From an uncultured Collinsella sp. (GTDB lineage Bacteria; Actinomycetota; Coriobacteriia; Coriobacteriales; Coriobacteriaceae): DNA of 16,408 nucleotides. Below, in pieces: positions 1 through 6,607 of this stretch; positions within the stretch are counted from its first letter, which is position 1, and every line of letters begins with the position of its first letter. The stretch spans positions 1 through 16,408 of the forward strand of contig CAUFRO010000041.1 in the NCBI GenBank assembly GCA_959027945.1, read 5' to 3'. Position numbers and translations under genes: made by a program. Below the pieces are notes generated by a model. It was given only the letters and a program-made list of their open reading frames with translations, ran no database searches and was not told where the DNA came from.

Positions 1-201
1 GACTTGCAGCGACGGACCTCAGGACACTCTTACACCACGTCTGCGCGCGCGACCCCGGCGCCTCGAGGACCGCTCATTTTTTTGCAGAATGCGGCCCGCG
101 GCGCCTGTCTCTCGCCCAAAATCCAGTATGCAGGCACCCTCGGCTGCTGAATACTCCCAAAAATGCACGCCGCATCCTACCCCAGGCACTTGCAGCAAGA
201 A
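1..201. other. Non-coding stretch at window start, no gene supported
   Basis: No reading frame here has a credible start, ribosome site or recognisable family. A minus-strand frame stays open from about 213 down to about 20, but it has no good start codon and gives an arginine-rich low-complexity tail, so I do not call it. A run of seven T (77-83) sits inside the stretch without a clear GC-rich stem before it. Together with the inverted repeat that follows, about 377 bases at the left edge hold no supported gene. Confidence 0.5.
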
Positions 202-386
202 GACGAATAGCCTCGGCCTCCCCGGTTACCGCAGGAGGCCCCAAGGCTTACCTCCCAAATCTTTCCGCAGGACGGAAGGACCCCGCCGCGCGAAGCGCGC
301 AGCGGGGTCCTGACATGTCCGAGGACGATTTGGGAGGTAAGCCCTGGGGCCTCCGATGGGAGCAGTTCCAGCCGGGGCTATTCGTC
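202..386. repeat. Large inverted repeat overlapping the 3' end of pfkA
   Basis: The arm at 234-261 and the arm at 327-354 are reverse complements at 27 of 28 positions. An outer 11-base match, GACGAATAGCC, lies at 202-212 and, on the opposite strand, at 376-386, exactly 32 bases from the start of each inner arm, so the arms are about 60 bases long with a diverged middle. Between them sits a second hairpin (277-292 with 296-311): a 10-bp stem, one C/A mismatch, 5 bp more and a 3-base loop. The outer right arm includes the last two sense codons and stop of the phosphofructokinase gene. No T-tract follows on either strand, so it is not an ordinary terminator. Confidence 0.85.
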
Positions 387-1457
387 GCCGAAGCTGATGC
401 CCAACGCCTTGGCCTCGCGTACCAGGTCGCTCTGGGGATCGACATACTTGAGCTTGCCGGCGACCTCCTCGAGCGGCATGTGGCACATCTTGCCGTCACG
501 CAGGGCAATCATGTAGCCAAACTCGCCACGCAGGCAGCCGAGCGCTGCCTCGACGCCGCACTGGGTCGCAAAGATGCGGTCCTGGGCGTCGGGCTGGCCG
601 CCGCGCTGCGTGTGGCCGGGGATGGCGACGCGGGTCTCGCGACCAGTCTTGGCTTCGATCTCCTTGGCGATGTCGTAGACAATCGACGGACTCGTGCGCT
701 CGGCGAGCTTTTTCTTGTACTCCTTCTTGGACAGCGCCGCGTCCTCCTTAGAGATGGCGCCCTCGGCGACGGCCACGATGGTAAAGCGGCTGCCGGTCTC
801 CATGCGATGCTCGATGGTCTTGATGACGTTATCCATGTCGTAGGGGATCTCGGGAATCAAGATGACATCCGCGCCGCCCGCGACGCCGGCGTACAGCGGA
901 ATCCAGCCAACCTTGTGGCCCATGATCTCGATGACAAACACGCGGCCGTGGCTCGAGGCGGTAGTGTGGATGTCGTCGATGCACTTGGTGGCGACGTCGA
1001 TGGCGCTCGTAAAGCCAAACGTCAGCTCGGTGCCCCAGGTGTCGTTATCGATGGTCTTAGGCAGGGCGATAACGTTGAGGCCCTCTTCGCGCAGACGGTT
1101 GGCGGTCTTGGTGGAGCCGTTGCCGCCCAGCATAAACAGGCAGTCGAGCTGCAGCTTATGATAGGTGTGGACCATTGCCGGCACCTTCTCGACGCCGTCG
1201 GCCTCGGGAATATCCAGGCGCTTGAACGGCGTACGGCTCGTGCCCAGGATGGTGCCGCCACGGGTAAGGATGCCGCTAAAATCGGCGGGCGTCATGACGC
1301 GGAACCGGCTGTAGATAAGGCCCTGGTAGCCGTCCTCAAAACCATAGATCTCAATAGGCTCTTCGCTATTGGTCATAAGCGTTTTGACAATGCCGCGCAT
1401 GGTGGCGTTGAGCGCCTGGCAGTCGCCGCCACTGGTAAGAAGACCGATCCTAAGCAT
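378..1457 (-). CDS. pfkA: 6-phosphofructokinase, mixed-type (group III-like)
   Basis: Phosphorylates fructose 6-phosphate to fructose 1,6-bisphosphate in cytosolic glycolysis. The 359-residue product is longer than the roughly 320 residues of E. coli PfkA. The N-terminal nucleotide loop reads GGDCQALNA (10-18). The donor-site motif is GGNGS (111-115) and the catalytic motif PKTIDND (133-139), with Asp137 and Asp139 matching E. coli Asp127 and Asp129. A GHTQRGG motif near residue 280 completes the sugar-phosphate site. In E. coli numbering the protein has Gly104 (ATP type) but Lys124 (frequent in pyrophosphate and plant or trypanosomatid enzymes), and Asn where Asp103 usually binds magnesium. 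ATP is the likelier donor, but this is not certain. Start: ATG with GGAAGG eight bases upstream. The family call is secure; donor specificity is inference. Confidence 0.95.
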   Translation of the reverse strand: MLRIGLLTSGGDCQALNATMRGIVKTLMTNSEEPIEIYGFEDGYQGLIYSRFRVMTPADFSGILTRGGTILGTSRTPFKRLDIPEADGVEKVPAMVHTYHKLQLDCLFMLGGNGSTKTANRLREEGLNVIALPKTIDNDTWGTELTFGFTSAIDVATKCIDDIHTTASSHGRVFVIEIMGHKVGWIPLYAGVAGGADVILIPEIPYDMDNVIKTIEHRMETGSRFTIVAVAEGAISKEDAALSKKEYKKKLAERTSPSIVYDIAKEIEAKTGRETRVAIPGHTQRGGQPDAQDRIFATQCGVEAALGCLRGEFGYMIALRDGKMCHMPLEEVAGKLKYVDPQSDLVREAKALGISFGDE

Positions 1458-1495
1458 GATGAATCCTTCCGGGCAAGTTATAACATGCGCATAAG

Positions 1496-1528
1496 TTTAC
1501 CCCCGCACACTGTTGATACGGGGGTAAA
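1496..1528. promoter_or_regulatory. Inverted repeat upstream of pfkA, possible operator
   Basis: TTTACCCCCG (1496-1505) and CGGGGGTAAA (1519-1528) form a perfect 10-bp inverted repeat with a 13-base spacer. On the minus strand a TATAAC box lies at 1477-1482, so the repeat covers the place where a -35 box would be; no recognisable -35 is seen. No T-tract follows on the minus strand, which argues against a terminator for the upstream hydrolase gene. A regulator site controlling pfkA is a reasonable reading; an mRNA leader hairpin is the alternative. Confidence 0.5.
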
Positions 1529-1596
1529 ACGTGTTAGCTCAAGCGTATGGAAATGTAAGCAACGTCAGGGAACGTAAGGTCGACGGGCCTGGCTCC

Positions 1597-2682
1597 TTAC
1601 AGTGCGAAGGCGTCGACGTCGCTCCAGTGGCGGCGCAGCGTAATAGCGGCGGCGGGCTCGGTATTGTCAAAGACGACCGACCATTGCGTATTGCTGGTGA
1701 TGTCTTCCGGATTGGGCTCTTGCGCCGCAGCGCGAAGGGCCTTCCAAGCGACTGCCTCGTCCTGGGCACCGACATGGGCGTCAAGGATATCGGCGATTGC
1801 GACGGCGCGCTCTTTACCATGGCCCAGCTCGTCATTCTTTTGGTTGGGCAGCACTTCGTCGCCATAGCAGGCGTAGAAGTTTGTAACCTGGCGTACAGGA
1901 GTCGCTTTGAAAGCACGGTCCGGATCGCGCGGATCCCACTCTACTACGCGCGCGTCACCGGCGGCGTCGTTGATAAAAAAGTGGTAATCGCGTCCTGCCA
2001 TGGCGTGCATGTCGTAGGCGGAAAGCAGGTCGACAGCTTCTTGCGTGGTGGCGGCACGGTCGAGCACCAGACGGATGGCGAGCGAGGTATTGATGACGGG
2101 GCGTTGCGTGTCCTGGTCACAGGGCTTGGAATCCAGAGTGAGTACGGCAATGGACACGCCGCATTCGTTATCACCGTCGAGCTGGGCAAACGGGCCCATG
2201 AGTGCGGCGGCGCGTCCGCCGACGGAGTCAAGCGGAGTGTTATCACCCAGGTTGTTAAGGGCAGCAAACCCGATGGAGGTATAGCCGTCGCGTGGGTGAT
2301 TGCGCACCAGCAGTGCCGAGGTGTCGTCCTTAAAGTCGTAATTGCGACCGGTGCGCACGCGGCCTTCGGCATCTACGGCGACAAAAGCGCTGCAGGCAAA
2401 CTGGGGCGCCTGGACATGTACCGGCACACCGGGCAGCACCTGCGCCACCACGGCATCGATGTAGGCCTGGTCGTCGCGCACGCCAGCGGCGATGATGCGA
2501 TCAAGATCGTAGTCGTAGGCGATGTCGATTGCGTACAGGTCATAGCTATCCGCGTAGCTGGTCAAGCGTTTGAGCGACGCGGCGGACTTGATTTGCTTGT
2601 GATAAACGATACCGGTGGCAGCGGCAAGGCCGACGGCGACTCCCGCGACACCGCAGGCGATGGCAATGTTACGTGGCTTCAT
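1597..2682 (-). CDS. Membrane-anchored choloylglycine hydrolase family (Ntn-type amidase)
   Basis: A 361-residue protein of the linear amide C-N hydrolase family, which includes bile salt hydrolases and penicillin V acylases. Residues 6-25 form a hydrophobic signal-anchor followed by lysines, so the enzyme probably faces outside. The catalytic Cys is likely Cys97 (ACSAF), with Arg113 and Asp116 in GRNYDF. The spacings of 16 and 19 match Cys2, Arg18 and Asp21 of bile salt hydrolases exactly. NECG (172-175), QVTN (about residue 250) and TQWSVVFD near the C-terminus match further conserved blocks. Classical bile salt hydrolases start at the Cys after Met removal; here about 96 residues precede it, so a processed propeptide or a different substrate (N-acyl amino acid, lactone) is possible. 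Start: ATG with GAGGAG just upstream, divergent from the aminopeptidase gene. Confidence 0.85.
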   Translation of the reverse strand: MKPRNIAIACGVAGVAVGLAAATGIVYHKQIKSAASLKRLTSYADSYDLYAIDIAYDYDLDRIIAAGVRDDQAYIDAVVAQVLPGVPVHVQAPQFACSAFVAVDAEGRVRTGRNYDFKDDTSALLVRNHPRDGYTSIGFAALNNLGDNTPLDSVGGRAAALMGPFAQLDGDNECGVSIAVLTLDSKPCDQDTQRPVINTSLAIRLVLDRAATTQEAVDLLSAYDMHAMAGRDYHFFINDAAGDARVVEWDPRDPDRAFKATPVRQVTNFYACYGDEVLPNQKNDELGHGKERAVAIADILDAHVGAQDEAVAWKALRAAAQEPNPEDITSNTQWSVVFDNTEPAAAITLRRHWSDVDAFAL

Positions 2683-2843
2683 GACGGCTCCTCTCGTCCT
2701 GTTAGCGCAATTGTCGCAAAAGGAGCGCGGGCATGATGGCTCAACTTGGTGAGCGGTGCGGAATTAAGCACGGAATGAAGAGTGCGGTGCTGGCGTGGCG
2801 GGGTATGCTGGAGGGGACCATCAACCCAGCGAAAGGGGAGAGC

Positions 2844-4229
2844 ATGACGGATCAGGAAACGCCCGAGCGCGCGCACGTGACGGCCGACGATATCGAGGCT
2901 GCCAACGACCTTATCGACTTTATCGAGGCATGCCCCAGCATGTTCCATACGGCGGCGACCATTATGGCCGAGCTCGACGAGGCGGGCTTTACCTACCTGC
3001 CCGAGAACGCGGCGTGGGACATCGAGCCGGGCGGTCGCTATTACACGCAGCGCAACACCTCGAGCGTTGTTGCCTTTAAGGTGGGCGAGGACCTTGCCGC
3101 GACGTGGGGCGAGGACGGCGTTGCCGGCGACTATCATTTCCAGCTCACGGCGTCGCACAGCGATTCTCCGACGTTTAAGGTTAAGGCCGTGCCCGAGCTC
3201 GACGGCGCAGGCGAGACGCTGCGCCTGAACACTGAGGCCTACGGCGGCATGATCGACTACACCTGGTTCGACCGCCCGCTGGCGCTGGCCGGTCGCGTGC
3301 TGGTGCGCGAGGGCGACCGTATTGAGAGCCGCCTGCTTGCCACCGAGCGCGAGGTCGCTATTATCCCGAGCCTCGCCATCCACATGAACCGCGGCGTTAA
3401 CGAGGGCTTTGCGCCCAACCGAGCCGTTGACCTGTGTCCGCTCATCAGCGCCGGCGAGCTTAAGCCGGGTGACTTCGATGCCCTGATCGCCGAAGAGCTG
3501 GACGTTGAGCCCGAGCAGATTCTGGGCCGCGATCTGTTCCTGGTCAATCGTCAGGATGCGCGCATTTGGGGCTGGGCCGATGAGTTTATCTCGACGCCCA
3601 AGCTCGACGACCTGGCCTGTGCCTATACCTCGCTACAGGCATTTTTGGGCGCCGAAAACGCGCACGACGTCTCGGTCTTCTGCTGCTTCGATAACGAGGA
3701 GGTTGGCTCCGAGACCAAGCAGGGTGCCATGTCGACCTTCTTGGCCGACGCGCTGCGCCGCATCAACGGATCGCTGGGCTTTGACGACGAATCGTACCAC
3801 CGCGCACTTGCCGCCTCGATGCTCGTGAGCTGCGACAACGCACATGCCGTGCATCCCAATCATGCAGAGAAGTGTGACGCCCGCAACCAGGTGGTGCTCA
3901 ACGGCGGTATCGTCATCAAGGAAGCCGCCAACCAGCACTACTGCACCGACGCCTTTAGCCGCGCGGTGTTCCAGGCCATCTGCGATGACGCCGACGTGCC
4001 CACGCAGGCCTTCGCCAACAAGAGCGATATGGCGGGTGGCTCCACGCTCGGCAACCTGTCCAATATGCAGGCGAGCATGCATGCCGTGGACGTGGGCCTG
4101 CCGCAGCTGGCCATGCACTCGAGCTACGAGACCGGCGGCGTACGCGACGTGATGTACGCCATCCGCGCCCTCACCGCCTTCTACGAGCGTGACCTCCATA
4201 TCAACGGCGCCGAAAGCGTGGAACTCTAA
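2844..4229 (+). CDS. M18 family aminopeptidase
   Basis: A dinuclear zinc aminopeptidase of the aspartyl aminopeptidase (M18) family, removing N-terminal residues from peptides in the cytosol. The 461-residue length is normal for the family. Metal and catalytic residues are visible in order: His105 in TASHSDSP, an Asp in PKLDDLACAY (255 or 256), Glu285 and Glu286 in FDNEEVGS, Asp331 in SCDNAHAVHPN, and His425 in AMHSSYE. I chose the ATG at 2844 because AAAGGGGAG lies four bases before it. An in-frame ATG at 2733 has no such site and would add a non-conserved tail reaching toward the divergent hydrolase gene. A weak -10-like TATGCT lies at 2804-2809. Two hairpins close the transcript. Substrate preference cannot be read from the sequence. 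Confidence 0.95.
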   Translation: MTDQETPERAHVTADDIEAANDLIDFIEACPSMFHTAATIMAELDEAGFTYLPENAAWDIEPGGRYYTQRNTSSVVAFKVGEDLAATWGEDGVAGDYHFQLTASHSDSPTFKVKAVPELDGAGETLRLNTEAYGGMIDYTWFDRPLALAGRVLVREGDRIESRLLATEREVAIIPSLAIHMNRGVNEGFAPNRAVDLCPLISAGELKPGDFDALIAEELDVEPEQILGRDLFLVNRQDARIWGWADEFISTPKLDDLACAYTSLQAFLGAENAHDVSVFCCFDNEEVGSETKQGAMSTFLADALRRINGSLGFDDESYHRALAASMLVSCDNAHAVHPNHAEKCDARNQVVLNGGIVIKEAANQHYCTDAFSRAVFQAICDDADVPTQAFANKSDMAGGSTLGNLSNMQASMHAVDVGLPQLAMHSSYETGGVRDVMYAIRALTAFYERDLHINGAESVEL

Positions 4230-4272
4230 AACCTGCCAAAAAGGGATGTTAATTTTGGCAGGTTTTATCTGG
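4228..4272 (+). repeat. Dispersed palindromic repeat, copy 1; terminator-like
   Basis: AAAACCTGCCAAAA (4228-4241) and TTTTGGCAGGTTTT (4253-4266) form a perfect 14-bp stem around an 11-base loop, starting at the stop codon of the aminopeptidase gene. The right arm runs into TTTTATCTGG. The sequence matches the copies at 6497-6540 and 16365-16408 in the same orientation, apart from a changed and shorter loop. Here it could work as an intrinsic terminator, but its presence upstream of other genes shows that it is a mobile or amplified element rather than a site built for one gene. Confidence 0.8.
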
Positions 4273-4314
4273 GCAAATGCAAAGGATGAAACCGAACTAG
4301 ATTGGTGATGCGTA

Positions 4315-4348
4315 GCCGCCGAGGTGTAATGTGCCTCGGCGGCTTTTT
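4315..4348 (+). terminator. Rho-independent terminator after the M18 aminopeptidase gene
   Basis: GCCGCCGAGG (4315-4324) pairs perfectly with CCTCGGCGGC (4334-4343) around a 9-base loop, followed by TTTTT (4344-4348). This is a textbook plus-strand terminator and separates the aminopeptidase gene from the toxin-antitoxin module. Confidence 0.9.
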
Positions 4349-4390
4349 GTGCACAGAGCACGGCTAATACTAATATATTGCTATACATGC

Positions 4391-4419
4391 TTTACGTATC
4401 TACCATAGAGTTTTATGAT
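4391..4419 (+). promoter_or_regulatory. Sigma70-type promoter of the toxin-antitoxin module
   Basis: TTTACG (4391-4396) and TATGAT (4414-4419) are 17 bases apart and sit in a notably AT-rich stretch (4355-4435). AAGGAGG follows at 4434-4440, four bases before the antitoxin ATG. A second, weaker pair, TTGCTA and TACCAT (4378-4406), overlaps it. Such modules are usually repressed by their own antitoxin, so an operator is expected here, but I see no clear palindrome. Confidence 0.65.
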
Positions 4420-4444
4420 AATTTTAAAGTATTAAGGAGGGGTT

Positions 4445-4825
4445 ATGACCACAACAGCCGCTCAGATCAACGTGCGTCTCGATGCCGATCTTAAAAGGAG
4501 TGGGGACGCCGCTCTCTCCAGGGCCGGTATGACGCCGAGCCAAGCGGTGCGAGCGCTCTGGCAGCTTGCAGCGTCGCTGGCCGATCGCCCCGGTGCGCTC
4601 GAGGATATCCTGCTGCCCAGTCGTGCCCGGGCGGAACAGCGCGAGCGCGAAAAGGCCGCCAAACGTAAGCTCGAGCTCATGGATCAGGGGTCGAAGCTGT
4701 TCGCTGCCGCTTGCCGTGAGTCGGGAATCGATATGGTCAGGGCTCAGCCATCGGACGACGAAGAGCTCAAACGGAATGCCTATGCGGATCGCTACGGCGA
4801 GGAGATGAGCTGGCTCTATGAGTGA
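4445..4825 (+). CDS. RelB/DinJ-family antitoxin
   Basis: A 126-residue protein whose first 45 residues resemble the ribbon-helix-helix DNA-binding domain of RelB/DinJ antitoxins: a short strand (QINVRLDADLK), a helix, then a turn and helix with MTPSQAVRALW. The remaining roughly 70 residues are charged (an RAEQREREKAAKRK helix and an acidic end) and likely wrap and neutralise the toxin. It should also repress its own promoter. The start has an excellent ribosome site, AAGGAGG. Its stop overlaps the toxin start by eight bases, so the two are translationally coupled. It is longer than classical RelB (about 80 residues) because of the C-terminal extension. The antitoxin role is inferred from fold and neighbour. 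Confidence 0.8.
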   Translation: MTTTAAQINVRLDADLKRSGDAALSRAGMTPSQAVRALWQLAASLADRPGALEDILLPSRARAEQREREKAAKRKLELMDQGSKLFAAACRESGIDMVRAQPSDDEELKRNAYADRYGEEMSWLYE

Positions 4826-5309
4826 GGCTCCAAAGCGCATCTTGGTTGACACCAACGTGTGGCTCGATTACTTCATTCCCTCACGACGTGGTCGTTCGGT
4901 GGCGATTGAGTTTTTACGCGATGCATGCACGGCGCAGGTGGATTTGCTGTATGCGGCGACATCGTCCAAAGATCTGTTCTATTTGATTTCAAGCGAACAT
5001 AAGGCATGGTATCGGCGCGAGCATGGCTCACTATCCCAAGATGCCGCCGTGGCGGCGACATCACTTGCATGGGATTGTCTTAGCGTGCTGTCGCAACTTG
5101 CCACGCCGGTACCCTGCGACCTGAGTGACATATGGATGGCGAGCAAGCAGCGTAATCTCCATAGCGATTACGAAGACGATTTAATCATCGCTGCGGCAAT
5201 GCGCGCAAAGGCAGATCTACTGGTCACCAACGATGCCAAACTCTGTTCACACGCACCCGTCGCAGCAATGAACGTAGAAGACGCAAAGAATTACTTAGCA
5301 ACGCTCTAA
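4818..5309 (+). CDS. PIN-domain ribonuclease toxin (VapC-like)
   Basis: A 163-residue PIN-domain protein, probably a magnesium-dependent RNase that cleaves a specific RNA when freed from its antitoxin. The N-terminal signature ILVDTNVWLDYF carries Asp11. Asp52 is a candidate second acid. The C-terminal block DYEDDLIIAAAMRAKADLLVTND supplies an acidic cluster at 117-121 and Asp139 (VTND, the usual PIN end motif). The set of four acids is intact, so it looks active. The ATG lies inside the antitoxin gene (ATGAGTGA, eight-base overlap). A GAGGAG site is 13 bases upstream, far for initiation, so coupling is likely. VapC usually pairs with VapB; here the partner looks RelB/DinJ-like, a mixed pairing seen in gut actinobacteria and Firmicutes. 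Confidence 0.85.
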   Translation: MSEAPKRILVDTNVWLDYFIPSRRGRSVAIEFLRDACTAQVDLLYAATSSKDLFYLISSEHKAWYRREHGSLSQDAAVAATSLAWDCLSVLSQLATPVPCDLSDIWMASKQRNLHSDYEDDLIIAAAMRAKADLLVTNDAKLCSHAPVAAMNVEDAKNYLATL

Positions 5310-5334
5310 CAATTTGAAGACCCCACAGGTTGAG

Positions 5335-5538
5335 CAAACGTCAGCGAGAGCCTGCCGTTTGAGCCAAGGTGCCGTGAAATGAAAAGGCGCTGACCTTCTG
5401 GTCGCGCCTTTGAAATTGAACGGCAGATTGGCCAAACGGCGGGCTTGCAGCGTCGACCGGTCCGCCGTTCGTTAGAACGGCGGAACCCATGGGGCTCGCA
5501 GCGTCGAGGGGTTCCGGCGTTTGGCAAAACGCCGGAAC
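5335..5538. repeat. Hairpin array with seven copies of an AACGGCGG-type arm
   Basis: The gap between the convergent toxin and dehydrogenase genes is packed with palindromes: 5335-5340 with 5356-5361; 5383-5411; 5461-5470 with 5475-5484 (10 bp, GTTA loop); and 5511-5522 with 5527-5538 (12 bp, GGCA loop). A 9-base core recurs seven times in both orientations (5352, 5418, 5434, 5462, 5475, 5514 and 5527). Two units share a leader, GC(T/T-C)GCAGCGTCGA-like (5443-5456 and 5494-5507), 51 bases apart. The second hairpin of each pair keeps full pairing although its stem sequence differs, which suggests selection for structure. Confidence 0.75.
5383..5411. terminator. Probable bidirectional terminator between convergent genes
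   Basis: AAAGGCGC (5383-5390) pairs with GCGCCTTT (5404-5411), and inside it GACC pairs with GGTC around TTCT, leaving one bulged T at 5391. On the minus strand the stem runs into TTTTCATTT, fitting an end for the dehydrogenase transcript. On the plus strand it ends in CCTTTG and is weaker, serving the toxin-antitoxin transcript. Confidence 0.6.
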
Positions 5539-5541
5539 AAA

Positions 5542-6477
5542 TTAGTGCTCGATCCAGCAACGCAGGGTCTCGCCGGCTTGCAGGTGACGCAGATTCTCCG
5601 CGGCGATGTCGACGACGTTGTTGAGGGTGGCGGCTAGGTGGAACCAGCCGGAGACGTGTGGCGTGATGAGCATATTAGGCGCATCCCACAGGGGGCTTGT
5701 CTCAGGCAACGGTTCGGGGTCGGTGACGTCGACCGCGGCGCCGGCGAGATGTCCCGACTCCAAGGCGGCAACCAAGTCGTCGGCGACCACAAGGTCGCCG
5801 CGGCCGCCGTTGGCAAAGAAGGCGCCCGGTTTCATCGCGGCGAAGAACTCGGCGTTCGCCAGACCGCGGGTCTCGGGTGTGCTGGGCATAAAAGATGCGA
5901 CGACGTCTGCCTCGGCCAGGCGCTCAGACAAGGCATCCATGCCGTCCATGTCCTCAAACACAATGGGGTAGACGAGCGGATGGCGCTTGATGCCGCGGAC
6001 GTGTGCGCCCATGCTGCGGCAGAGCGTGGCAAAGTGGCCGCCGATATCGCCCGCGCCCAGCACCAGCACGTTGGCATTTTTGAGCGAGGTGACCGGACCC
6101 AAGTCCTCCCAGCGATGCTCGCGCTGCAGGTCCTGGTAGCCGGGCAGGCGCTTCATCATTGACAGTACCATGGCAAACATGTGCTCGCTCACGGCCTGAC
6201 CGTAGGCGCCCACCGAGCAAGACAGCTTGGCGTCAGCCGGCACGGTGCCGGCGGCAAGGTAGTCGTCATAGCCGGCGGTCTGCAATTGCAACAGCTGGAG
6301 ATGCTCGCATGCCGTGAGCATGTCAGGGTCGATGTTGCCCAGGATCACGTCGGCATCGGCGACCTGCTCGCGCGTGGCGGCGTCGGCGCTCGTGTAGATA
6401 AAGTCCTCGCCCGGAGCGCTCGACTCAAGAATTGCGCGATGACGGTCGTTGACGGGTAGCAAAACCAGGATGTTCAC
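5542..6477 (-). CDS. D-isomer-specific 2-hydroxyacid dehydrogenase
   Basis: A 311-residue NAD(P)-dependent oxidoreductase of the D-2-hydroxyacid dehydrogenase family, which interconverts 2-oxoacids and D-2-hydroxyacids. The nucleotide-binding loop is GAGDIGGHF (141-149), a degenerate form of GxGxxG with Gly at the third position. The catalytic set is complete: Arg226 in NGGRGDLV, Glu255 in DPEPLP and His274 in TPHVSG. The flanking substrate-binding part (1-110 and 280-311) is not specific enough to name a substrate; glyoxylate/hydroxypyruvate reductase-like and phosphoglycerate dehydrogenase-like proteins are both possible, although the short length and absence of an ACT domain argue against SerA. 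The start is GTG at 6477, supported by AGAGGA about eight bases upstream and no better ATG. Confidence 0.9.
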   Translation of the reverse strand: MNILVLLPVNDRHRAILESSAPGEDFIYTSADAATREQVADADVILGNIDPDMLTACEHLQLLQLQTAGYDDYLAAGTVPADAKLSCSVGAYGQAVSEHMFAMVLSMMKRLPGYQDLQREHRWEDLGPVTSLKNANVLVLGAGDIGGHFATLCRSMGAHVRGIKRHPLVYPIVFEDMDGMDALSERLAEADVVASFMPSTPETRGLANAEFFAAMKPGAFFANGGRGDLVVADDLVAALESGHLAGAAVDVTDPEPLPETSPLWDAPNMLITPHVSGWFHLAATLNNVVDIAAENLRHLQAGETLRCWIEH

Positions 6478-6496
6478 AAGCAGTCCTCTCCGCTCG

Positions 6497-6540
6497 ACCT
6501 ACCAAAAAGGGACAGGTTTATTTTGGCAGGTTTTATCAGG
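6497..6540 (+). repeat. Dispersed palindromic repeat, copy 2
   Basis: This 44-base element is identical to 16365-16408 except for one base near its right end (A instead of T), although the flanks differ. The arms ACCTACCAAAA (6497-6507) and TTTTGGCAGGT (6521-6531) pair with one A/C mismatch around GGGACAGGTTTA-type sequence. It lies between the dehydrogenase start and the end of the methionine aminopeptidase gene. Confidence 0.85.
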
Positions 6541-6551
6541 CAAAACGTTCA

Positions 6552-6598
6552 AATAAAAACGCCGGATGCAAGACGAGCGTACCCGTCAGCATCCGGCG
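6552..6598 (-). terminator. Rho-independent terminator of the map gene
   Basis: Read on the minus strand, CGCCGGATGC (6589-6598) pairs perfectly with GCATCCGGCG (6560-6569) over 10 bp, followed directly by TTTTTATT (6552-6559). It starts ten bases past the map stop codon and separates that gene from the dehydrogenase. Confidence 0.92.
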
Positions 6599-6607
6599 CA
6601 TCTACAG

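Noticed and set aside
20..213. Open minus-strand frame left of the inverted repeat
   Set aside because: No credible start codon or ribosome site, and an arginine-rich tail. It might be a remnant or a repeat, but I cannot support it.
315..1577. 420-residue open frame on the plus strand opposite pfkA
   Set aside because: It mirrors the minus-strand phosphofructokinase, has no family features, and is expected from high-GC antisense frames.
1531..2736. 401-residue plus-strand frame opposite the choloylglycine hydrolase gene
   Set aside because: The minus strand encodes an intact catalytic motif set; the plus frame has no ribosome site or recognisable domain.
2733..2843. In-frame upstream start for the M18 aminopeptidase
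   Set aside because: No ribosome site there, while the ATG at 2844 has AAAGGGGAG at good spacing and begins where family homology is expected.
3633..4388. 251-residue minus-strand frame opposite the M18 gene
   Set aside because: A shadow of the aminopeptidase codons; it also crosses the two terminator hairpins.
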